From an uncultured Olsenella sp. (GTDB lineage Bacteria > Actinomycetota > Coriobacteriia > Coriobacteriales > Atopobiaceae), in assembly GCA_937900605.1 (NCBI GenBank), contig CALCDK010000101.1, forward strand, positions 1-12,965: a DNA stretch of 12,965 nt, in the 5' to 3' direction. The position numbers and the translations under genes are program-made. The notes below the pieces were generated by a model, which searched no databases, was not told where the DNA came from, and saw nothing but the letters and a program-made list of their open reading frames with translations. Numbering within the stretch: position 1 is the first letter of the stretch; each line of letters opens with the position of its first letter. Shown piece after piece: positions 8,386-12,965 of the stretch.

Positions 8386-10515
8386 CTACTTCCCGCGCCG
8401 CTGGCCCTTGCCGCGGCCCTTGGGGCGCGGGCGGGGCCTGGGCTTGGCGGGCGCGGCGCCGGCGGACGTGCCGGCCTCGGTGCCGGCCGTGGCGGACGCG
8501 GCGTCACCCGTGCCCCTGGCGCGCGTGCGGGCGGCCGGGCGGGGCTGCTCGGCGCCGCGCCTCAGGACCACGCCGCCCAGCGGCGGGACGCGCAGGACCA
8601 CGGACTGCTCGCAGCCGTTCCAAGGCTCGTCCTCGCAGTCGAGCAGGCCCTCGTTGACCACGCCCGAGCCGCCGAAGCGCACGTCGTCGGAGTTGAGCAG
8701 CTCCTTCCAGCGGCACCAGCGCGGCACGCCCAGGCGGAAGCCCTCGTGCGCGTTGACGTCGAAGTTGAGCAGGACGACGAGGTCCTCGCCGGGCTTGTCG
8801 GCGTGGCGGACGAACGAGACGATGGACTGGCCGGCGTTGTCGGCGTCGATCCAGTCGAAGCCGGCGGCGTCGTAGGAGTGGCGCCACAGGGCGGGCTGGT
8901 CCAGGTACAGGTGGTTGAGCTCGCGGACGAAGTCGCGCAGCTGGCGGTGCTGGTCGTACCTCTCGGCCAGGAAGTACTCGATGCCCTCGTAGTAGCGCCA
9001 CTCGATGTACTGGCCGATCTCGTTGCCCATGAAGTTGAGCTTGGCGCCGCAGTGGGTCATCTGGTAGAGCGCCAGGGCCCTCATGCCCGCGAACTGGCGC
9101 CACTGGTCGCCCGGCTGGCGCGTGATGAGCGAGCACTTGCCGTTGACGACCTCGTCGTGCGACAGCGGCAGGACGAAGTTCTCGTTGAACTGATACATGG
9201 TCGAGAAGGTCAGCAGGCGGTGGTTGCCGGGGCGCCAGGGGAAGTCGGTCTGCACGTAGTGCAGGGTGTCGTTCATCCAGCCCATGTCCCACTTGAGGTG
9301 GAAGCCCAGGCCGCCGTCCTCGGGCGGGTAGGTGACCAGGGGCCATGCGGTGGACTCCTCGGCGATCATCATGACGTCCGGGCAGGCCCGGCCCATGGCC
9401 GTGTTGACCTGGCGGATGAAGGCGGACGCGTCGAGGTCCTCCTCGGTGCCCCTCTCGTTGAGGCGCTTGCGGGCGGGGTCGTCCACGCCGAAGTTCATGT
9501 AGAGCATGCTGGACACGCCGTCCATGCGCAGGCCGTCGACGTGGAAGACGTCGGCCCAGTACAGCGCGTTGGAGACGAGGAAGCTGCGAACCTCGCCGCG
9601 CGAGAAGTCGAACTTGTGGGTGCCCCAGTTGGGGTGCACGTCGTGCTCGTAGAGCATCTGGCCGTTGAAGTAGGCCAGGCCCTGCTCGTCGGCGCAGAAG
9701 CCGCCGGGGACCCAGTCGAGGATGACGCCGATGCCGGCCTGGTGGAAGGCGTCGACGAGGTGCATGAACTGCTTGGGGGTGCCGTATCGCGAGGTGGGGG
9801 CGTAGTAGCCCGTCACCTGGTAGCCCCAGGAGCCGTCGAAGGGGTGCTCGGCCACGGGCATGAGCTCGACGTGGGTGTAGCCCATCTCGCTCACGTAGGA
9901 GACGAGCTCGTCGGCGAGCTCGTCGTAGGTGTAGGCCGTCCCGCGCTGCGCGGGGAAGGGGTCGCCGGGGCCCGGCCAGGTTCCGTCGGGGCGCGGCTCG
10001 CCCTGGGGCTCGTCGCCGTGGCGGCGCCAGGAGCCCAGGTGCACCTCGAAGATGTTGAGGGGCGACGAGAGGAACTCGTGCGACGCGCGGTGGCGCATCC
10101 AGCGGCCGTCGCGCCAGCGGTAGCCCGACAGGTCCGCGGTGCGCGAGGCGGTGCCGGGAACGAGCTCGGCCTGGAACGCGTACGGGTCGGCCTTGTAGAG
10201 GCTGCGCCCGTCCGTGGTGCGGATCAGGTACTTGTAGAGGCAGCCCTCGGGGACGCCGGGGACGAAGCCCTCCCAGACGCCGCCGGTGGCCGCGGGCTCG
10301 AGCGGGGTGGCCCACTCGTCCCAACCGTTGAAGTCGCCGATCACGTGGACGGACTCCACGTCCGGCGCCCACACGGCAAAGCGGTAGCCCTCGGTCCCGT
10401 CCTGGTCGCAGGCGGGGTGGGCGCCCATCTTCTCGTAGCTTCGCTGCCAGTCCCCCCGGGCAAGGAGGAAGAGGTCGTCAGCGCTCAGGCGAAGCTCGCT
10501 CTGGCTTGCACTCAT
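8386..10515 (-). CDS. glgB: 1,4-alpha-glucan branching enzyme GlgB
   Basis: Cuts alpha-1,4 chains and re-attaches them by alpha-1,6 links to make branch points. The 709-residue product has a CBM48 beta-sandwich (about 15-125; RFAVWAPDVESVHVIGDFNG), a GH13 barrel and a C-terminal beta domain ending near 650. Catalytic residues: D332 in LRMDGVSSMLY, E386 in MMIAEESTAW, and H453-D454 in LPLSHDEVVNG; all match GlgB family motifs. The start is ATG 10515 (MSASQSEL), with GAGGAG about seven bases upstream; an in-frame ATG at 10584 has no such site and sits on the promoter-like region. Residues 652-709 are an unusual tail: an Ala/Gly/Thr stretch, then KPRPRPRPKGRGKGQRRGK. As first gene after the 531-base gap, it probably leads the operon. 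Confidence 0.97.
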   Translation of the reverse strand: MSASQSELRLSADDLFLLARGDWQRSYEKMGAHPACDQDGTEGYRFAVWAPDVESVHVIGDFNGWDEWATPLEPAATGGVWEGFVPGVPEGCLYKYLIRTTDGRSLYKADPYAFQAELVPGTASRTADLSGYRWRDGRWMRHRASHEFLSSPLNIFEVHLGSWRRHGDEPQGEPRPDGTWPGPGDPFPAQRGTAYTYDELADELVSYVSEMGYTHVELMPVAEHPFDGSWGYQVTGYYAPTSRYGTPKQFMHLVDAFHQAGIGVILDWVPGGFCADEQGLAYFNGQMLYEHDVHPNWGTHKFDFSRGEVRSFLVSNALYWADVFHVDGLRMDGVSSMLYMNFGVDDPARKRLNERGTEEDLDASAFIRQVNTAMGRACPDVMMIAEESTAWPLVTYPPEDGGLGFHLKWDMGWMNDTLHYVQTDFPWRPGNHRLLTFSTMYQFNENFVLPLSHDEVVNGKCSLITRQPGDQWRQFAGMRALALYQMTHCGAKLNFMGNEIGQYIEWRYYEGIEYFLAERYDQHRQLRDFVRELNHLYLDQPALWRHSYDAAGFDWIDADNAGQSIVSFVRHADKPGEDLVVLLNFDVNAHEGFRLGVPRWCRWKELLNSDDVRFGGSGVVNEGLLDCEDEPWNGCEQSVVLRVPPLGGVVLRRGAEQPRPAARTRARGTGDAASATAGTEAGTSAGAAPAKPRPRPRPKGRGKGQRRGK

Positions 10516-10542
10516 GCCACGCTCCTCGGTCTTGTTGGCACA

Positions 10543-10554
10543 CCACGCGCGTGG
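10543..10554. promoter_or_regulatory. 12-base perfect palindrome in the glgB leader
   Basis: CCACGCGCGTGG lies 28 bases before the glgB start and about 40 bases downstream of the candidate -10 box, inside the presumed 5' leader. It could be a repressor operator or a four-pair mRNA hairpin near the ribosome binding site. In DNA this rich in G+C a palindrome of this size can also arise by chance. Confidence 0.35.
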
Positions 10555-10594
10555 GTCCGACGTGGCACCCGTGCGCCGCCTCATCTTTGTACCA

Positions 10595-10623
10595 ATTGTA
10601 CGCGACGAACGTCCATAAAAAAT
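10595..10623 (-). promoter_or_regulatory. Candidate promoter of the glg operon
   Basis: The minus strand reads TACAAT (10600-10595), five of six matches to the TATAAT -10 box. Seventeen bases upstream is a T-run (TTTTTT, 10623-10618), a poor match to TTGACA. A second box, TACAAA (10591-10586), lies nine bases further on, so GTACAA occurs twice. This is the most A/T-rich spot in the gap. It would give a leader of roughly 70 bases before glgB. The weak -35 suggests an activator-dependent or alternative promoter. Inferred only from composition and position. Confidence 0.35.
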
Positions 10624-10632
10624 CCGCGAACG
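10606..10632 (-). repeat. Two ACGTTCG direct repeats 21 bases apart at the glg promoter
   Basis: ACGTTCG occurs on the minus strand at 10633-10627 and 10612-10606, exactly 21 bases apart (about two helix turns), on either side of the T-run and just upstream of the candidate -10 box. An opposite-orientation CGAACG lies at 10648-10643. The spacing suits a dimeric regulator binding one face of the DNA. The regulator is unknown. Confidence 0.45.
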
Positions 10633-10786
10633 TAAGGGGCGTCGTTCGGCGGTCGGCGAATGCCAACGAAGCGCAGGTCACAGGACCGGGATTGTGTCAT
10701 CGGCTATCTCTCTGGTCTCGTCGTGAATCTGGGACCATGAAACCACCCGCAGGTCAGAGGCATAGCAGCCCCACGTCATGCAGGCG

Positions 10787-10831
10787 TAAAAGGGGCCGGC
10801 GCCCCGGCCGAACGGAGTCGGGGCGCCGGCC
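10787..10831 (-). terminator. Terminator-like hairpin after rubrerythrin
   Basis: A perfect 13-base inverted repeat, GGCCGGCGCCCCG (10794-10806) and its complement (10819-10831), surrounds a 12-base loop. On the minus strand it is followed by CC and then TTTT (10791-10788), a short T-run. On the plus strand no T-run follows. It therefore most likely ends transcription coming from rubrerythrin, about 215 bases after its stop, and insulates the glg promoter. The short T-run leaves some doubt. Confidence 0.55.
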
Positions 10832-10864
10832 TGCGGCGATGTGGGGCGCGTCGTGGCGCGTCGA

Positions 10865-10882
10865 CGTTCGCAAATGCGAACG
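10865..10882. promoter_or_regulatory. Perfect inverted repeat, possible operator
   Basis: CGTTCGC-AAAT-GCGAACG has seven-base perfect arms around a four-base A/T spacer. No T-run follows on either strand. It contains the CGTTCG/CGAACG hexamer that recurs in this gap. It looks like a dimer-binding operator, but it lies on the rubrerythrin side of the terminator-like hairpin, so which gene it would control is unclear. Confidence 0.45.
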
Positions 10883-10999
10883 ATTGGGGAAACACGGTGT
10901 TCGGAAGCCGCGTGCCGTCCCGCATCGCGAACGCAACCGAGCGGGACCGCAGGGGACCGAAATCGCGGCCAGGCGCTCGCAGCGCGGCGGCGAGACGGG

Positions 11000-11040
11000 C
11001 GACCGCCGGGCCGCGAGGCGCGTCCGACCACCGGGCCGCG
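11000..11040. repeat. 16-base direct repeat just downstream of rubrerythrin
   Basis: GACCGCCGGGCCGCGA (11000-11015) and GACCACCGGGCCGCGA (11025-11040) differ at one base and repeat with a period of 25. The second copy ends six bases from the rubrerythrin stop codon. Possible replication slippage or a remnant of a small repeat family; no function is evident. Confidence 0.7.
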
Positions 11041-11046
11041 ACGACG

Positions 11047-11592
11047 CTAGTAGTTGAGCGCCTGCTCCTCGAAGTACGCGCGCGGGTGGTTGCAGACCGG
11101 GCAGGTCTCGGGCGCCTCCGGACCCACGTGCAGGTGCCCGCAGTTGCGGCACTTCCACACCTTCACTCCGGGACGCGAGAAGACCTCGCCCCTCTCGACG
11201 CGCTCGAGGATGCGGCGGTAGCGCTCCTCGTGGGCGCGCTCGACGTCGGCGACCAGCTCGAAGCGGGCCGCGACGTCGTCGAAGCCCTCCTCGCGGGCAG
11301 TGCGGGCGAAGCCGGCGTACATGTGCGTCCACTCCTCGCGCTCGCCGTCGGCGGCGTCGCGCAGGTTGGAGGCCGTGTCGGGCACCTCGCCGCCATGCAG
11401 GGCCTTGTACCAGAGCTTGGCGTGCTCGCGCTCGTTGCCAGAGGTCTCCGAGAAGATCGACGAGATCTGCTCGTAGCCCTCCTTCTTGGCCTTGGACGCG
11501 AAGTAGGAGTACCTGATGGCGGCCTGCGCCTCCCCCGCGAACGCGGCGGCGAGGTTCTCCCTCGTCCTCGAGTGCTCGAAGTCAACTGCCAT
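11047..11592 (-). CDS. rbr: Rubrerythrin
   Basis: A cytoplasmic peroxidase of anaerobes that reduces hydrogen peroxide at a diiron site, with electrons entering through a C-terminal rubredoxin-like iron centre. The 181-residue product is of normal length. The four-helix ferritin-like domain (about 1-140) carries the expected diiron ligands: E21 (GEAQAAIRY), E54 and H57 (NEREHAK), E84 and E87 (GEREEW), E118 and H121 (VERAHEERY). The rubredoxin-like domain has C148-x2-C151 and C164-x2-C167 (CRNCGHLH...CPVC). The ATG start has GAGGAGG eight bases upstream. It lies 64 bases after the MutY-like gene and before the long gap with a terminator-like hairpin, so it is probably the last gene of the right-hand unit. 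Family assignment is certain. Confidence 0.97.
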   Translation of the reverse strand: MAVDFEHSRTRENLAAAFAGEAQAAIRYSYFASKAKKEGYEQISSIFSETSGNEREHAKLWYKALHGGEVPDTASNLRDAADGEREEWTHMYAGFARTAREEGFDDVAARFELVADVERAHEERYRRILERVERGEVFSRPGVKVWKCRNCGHLHVGPEAPETCPVCNHPRAYFEEQALNY

Positions 11593-11626
11593 GACGATCG
11601 CCTCCTCGTGAGGGGCCGGTGCCCGT

Positions 11627-11655
11627 CGCGCGGTCGCGCGGGGGACGGCCCGTCC
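11627..11655. other. Two adjacent inverted repeats in the spacer before rubrerythrin
   Basis: CGCGCG-GT-CGCGCG (11627-11640) and GGACGG-C-CCGTCC (11643-11655) fill half of the 64-base spacer between the MutY-like stop and the rubrerythrin start. Neither is followed by a T-run on the minus strand. They may form mRNA structure, be a protein-binding site, or reflect G+C bias. Confidence 0.3.
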
Positions 11656-11656
11656 G

Positions 11657-12556
11657 TCAGGCGCGCCAGAGGCCGCCCTCCCGGCGGCAGAACCCCTCGG
11701 AGGCGAGCTCGTCCAGGAGCGCGCAGACCTCGTCGGCGCCTAGGGGAGTTCTACCCGCCTCGCGCTCCATGGCGTCGAGCTCCTCGTGGACGGTGCCCAA
11801 ATCGACGCCTGCGGCGCCCTGCGTGCGGTGGGCGAGAAGGACGCGAAGCGCCGCGGCGCGCTTCTGGCGGTGCGAGCCCTCGAAGCGCGACTGGCGCACG
11901 TGCGAGCGCGAGCGCCGCGACGGGTTGGGGACGGTGCGCTTGAGGTGCGCCCCGTAGTCGAGCAGCGCGTAGTACCACGTACGCGGATCGTCGGACGGGT
12001 CGGAGGCGTCAGCCGGGCACGTGGCGTCGACGATGCCGACGAGCTCGCGGTCCGCGACGTCGTCGCGGTCGGGGAACAGCTCGTGGATCAGCACGGCGCG
12101 CACGTTGGTCTCCAGGTAGACCGCGTGCAGGTCGAAGGCGAAGGCCCGGATGCCCGCGGCGGTGGCGGGGCCCACGCCCGGCAGCGCCTGGAGCTCGCGG
12201 GCGTCGCTGGGAACCGTGCCGCCCCCCTCGGCGAGCGCCTTGGCGGCGCGGTGCAGCGCGAGGGCGCGGCGGTTGTAGCCGAGGCCCTGCCACTCGTCGA
12301 GGACGTCGGCGGGCTCGGCCGCGGCCAGGTCCATCACTGTGGGGAAGCGCTGCAGCCAGCGCTGCCAGCGGCCGTCCACGCGCGTGGTCTGGGTCTGCTG
12401 GAGCATGGCCTCCGAGACCCAAACCTGGTACGGGTCGCGCGTGCGGCGCCAGGGCAGGTCGCGGTAGAGCTCGGCGCCGCGCTCGAGCACGGTGCGGCGG
12501 AAGCGCGCGAGGAGCTCGGGGGCGGGCGGCGCGGGGGCCTCGGAGCGGCGCGTCAT
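11657..12556 (-). CDS. MutY-like HhH-GPD DNA glycosylase without an Fe-S cluster motif
   Basis: A predicted base-excision repair enzyme of 299 residues. The N-terminal segment closely resembles Mut[21 protein letters not shown], where E49 corresponds to the catalytic Glu (E37 in E. coli), then [18 protein letters not shown] helix-hairpin-helix follows ([12 protein letters not shown], 125-136). At the position of the catalytic Asp (LDGNV in MutY) this protein has E149 (YLETNV). The four-cysteine cluster loop and the NUDIX-like 8-oxoguanine reader of classical MutY are missing. Instead it has [23 protein letters not shown] and a C-terminal segment that looks like a winged helix. Only three cysteines remain, widely scattered. 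I recall related Fe-S-less glycosylases with ETN in anaerobes, so this is probably a family trait, but activity is unproven. The ATG overlaps the upstream stop (ATGA), so translation is likely coupled; no clear Shine-Dalgarno is seen. Confidence 0.85.
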   Translation of the reverse strand: MTRRSEAPAPPAPELLARFRRTVLERGAELYRDLPWRRTRDPYQVWVSEAMLQQTQTTRVDGRWQRWLQRFPTVMDLAAAEPADVLDEWQGLGYNRRALALHRAAKALAEGGGTVPSDARELQALPGVGPATAAGIRAFAFDLHAVYLETNVRAVLIHELFPDRDDVADRELVGIVDATCPADASDPSDDPRTWYYALLDYGAHLKRTVPNPSRRSRSHVRQSRFEGSHRQKRAAALRVLLAHRTQGAAGVDLGTVHEELDAMEREAGRTPLGADEVCALLDELASEGFCRREGGLWRA

Positions 12557-12965
12557 GCGCGGGCCGCGCCGGCGGCGTCCGGGGCCGCGGCGTCCTTCTC
12601 GCCGGCGGCGTCCGGGGCCGCGGCGTCCTTCTCGCCGGCGACGGCGTCCGGGGCCGCGGCGTCGTCCGCGGCAGGCGCCATGCCCGACGCGGAGGCCGAC
12701 AGCGGCTCGCCGTCGGCGCCCAGCGCGAGCGCACGCGCGCCCTTGGTGGCCACCAGGCCGAAGCTGCCCTCGAACGCCGGCGAGAGGCCCTCCACCACGA
12801 GCTGGTGCAGCGTCACGGTCGAGAAGAGCGAGCGCAGCAGGCGCTCGGCGGTGCACCACACCGGGTTGAAGCAGCAACACGCGCGGCGAGGGCACGCCTG
12901 GCCCTCGGCCGCCACGCAGCCGCCCACGAGCACCGGGCCCTGCACGGCCTCGATGAGCTCGAGCA
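12553..12965 (-). CDS. Rrf2-family transcriptional regulator, partial (N-terminus off the right edge)
   Basis: 136 C-terminal residues are visible; the winged-helix DNA-binding domain lies beyond the window. The segment LIEAVQGPVLVGGC...QACPRRACC...VWCTAERLLRSLFSTVTLHQLV fits the effector and dimerisation part of Rrf2 proteins: LxxVxGP, a cysteine cluster, then a long helix ending in TLxxL. It has six cysteines, more than the usual three that bind an Fe-S cluster in IscR/NsrR. After about residue 85 of the visible part comes an unusual disordered tail built from an EKDAAAPDAAG-type repeat. The TGA stop overlaps the ATG of the MutY-like gene, implying one mRNA. A redox, iron or NO signal is inferred from family and neighbours. 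A GTG at 12945 falls inside the conserved domain and is not the start. Confidence 0.8.
   Translation of the reverse strand, partial: LELIEAVQGPVLVGGCVAAEGQACPRRACCCFNPVWCTAERLLRSLFSTVTLHQLVVEGLSPAFEGSFGLVATKGARALALGADGEPLSASASGMAPAADDAAAPDAVAGEKDAAAPDAAGEKDAAAPDAAGAARA
12568..12666. repeat. 33-base tandem repeat coding for the Rrf2 tail
   Basis: Two identical 33-base units (12568-12600 and 12601-12633) are followed by a degenerate third (12634-12666) carrying a small internal insertion. In the Rrf2 reading frame the unit codes for EKDAAAPDAAG. The length is a multiple of three, so copy-number changes would lengthen or shorten the tail without breaking the frame. Coding repeat, not a CRISPR. 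Confidence 0.9.

Larger units (their letters stand above)
10516..11046. other. 531-base intergenic region between rubrerythrin and the glg operon
   Basis: No convincing gene is seen on either strand. From the rubrerythrin side it holds a 16-base direct repeat, a short palindrome AACACGGTGTT (10891-10901), a perfect inverted repeat, a strong G+C-rich hairpin, a stretch of more mixed composition (about 10590-10790), a promoter-like region, and the glgB leader with a 12-base palindrome. Seven CGAACG/CGTTCG hexamers fall between 10606 and 10933. Each element is listed separately. It most likely separates two transcription units and carries control of the glg operon. Confidence 0.7.

Noticed and set aside
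4628..10635. Long plus-strand open frames opposite glgC, glgP and glgB (4628-5863, 5860-8313, 8338-10635)
   Set aside because: All lie exactly antisense to recognised glg genes, have low-complexity products and lack credible start contexts. They are shadows of codon bias.
10478..10681. Minus-strand 67-codon frame as a possible glgB leader peptide
   Set aside because: It begins with GTG without a Shine-Dalgarno sequence, covers the promoter-like region and overlaps the glgB start. Its hydrophobic stretch reflects the local A/T-rich bases.
10865..10882. LexA (SOS) box
   Set aside because: The Gram-positive SOS box has GAAC-N4-GTTC order. Here GTTC comes first and GAAC second with a different spacing.
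10678..11031. Minus-strand open frame of 117 codons in the intergenic gap
   Set aside because: It runs through the terminator-like hairpin and the inverted repeat, has an Arg-rich product changing abruptly in composition, and has no recognisable domain.
12568..12666. CRISPR-like direct repeats
   Set aside because: The 33-base units are directly adjacent without spacers and are in frame within a coding region; no cas genes are present.
12557..12895. Upstream extension of the MutY-like reading frame
   Set aside because: The added 113 residues are Gly/Arg/Ala-rich and lie out of frame over the Rrf2 gene and its tandem repeat. The ATG at 12556 starts just before the MutY-like domain and overlaps the Rrf2 stop.

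Overview
The window is a G+C-rich bacterial segment (about two thirds G+C or more by eye) with eight protein-coding genes, all on the minus strand. It therefore reads right to left. The two genes at the window edges are incomplete. The most likely source is an anaerobic high-GC Actinomycetota of the class Coriobacteriia (Olsenella/Atopobiaceae-like). Three things suggest this: high G+C, a GlgC+GlgD pair of the type best known from Firmicutes, and rubrerythrin, which is typical of anaerobes. This is inference; there is no rRNA marker in the window.

Right-hand block (about 12965 to 11047), in transcription order: the C-terminal part of an Rrf2-family Fe-S regulator with a repetitive Ala/Pro/Asp tail; a MutY-like HhH-GPD DNA glycosylase that overlaps it by 4 bases and has no Fe-S cluster motif; then rubrerythrin. 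Together they look like a small oxidative-stress module: redox-sensing regulator, base-excision repair enzyme and peroxide-detoxifying diiron protein.

The gap 11046-10516 (531 bases) is the only long stretch without a gene. It holds a 16-base direct repeat just after rubrerythrin, a perfect 7-bp-arm inverted repeat, a strong 13-bp-stem terminator-like hairpin, an A/T-rich promoter-like stretch, a 12-base palindrome in the leader of the next operon, and an unusual concentration of CGAACG/CGTTCG hexamers.

Left-hand block (10515 to 1): a compact glycogen operon in the order glgB, glgP, glgC, glgD, glgA, then a fused GH13 alpha-glucan hydrolase/GH77 4-alpha-glucanotransferase cut by the left edge. 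It covers the whole cycle: ADP-glucose synthesis (GlgC with non-catalytic partner GlgD), chain elongation (GlgA), branching (GlgB), phosphorolysis (GlgP), and hydrolysis or disproportionation of limit dextrins and maltooligosaccharides (fusion enzyme). The last three junctions are 1 to 17 bases long. Two of them have the same TAG-C-start layout, pointing to translational coupling.

Most notable points: the GH13-GH77 fusion and the 10-base homopolymer at its cut end; the CGAACG cluster before glgB; the basic tail on GlgB; the Rrf2/MutY-like/rubrerythrin module with its odd glycosylase; and TAG stop codons in six consecutive genes. I see no CRISPR array, tRNA, rRNA, insertion sequence, phage or defence gene. 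Nothing here clearly amounts to an entirely new system.
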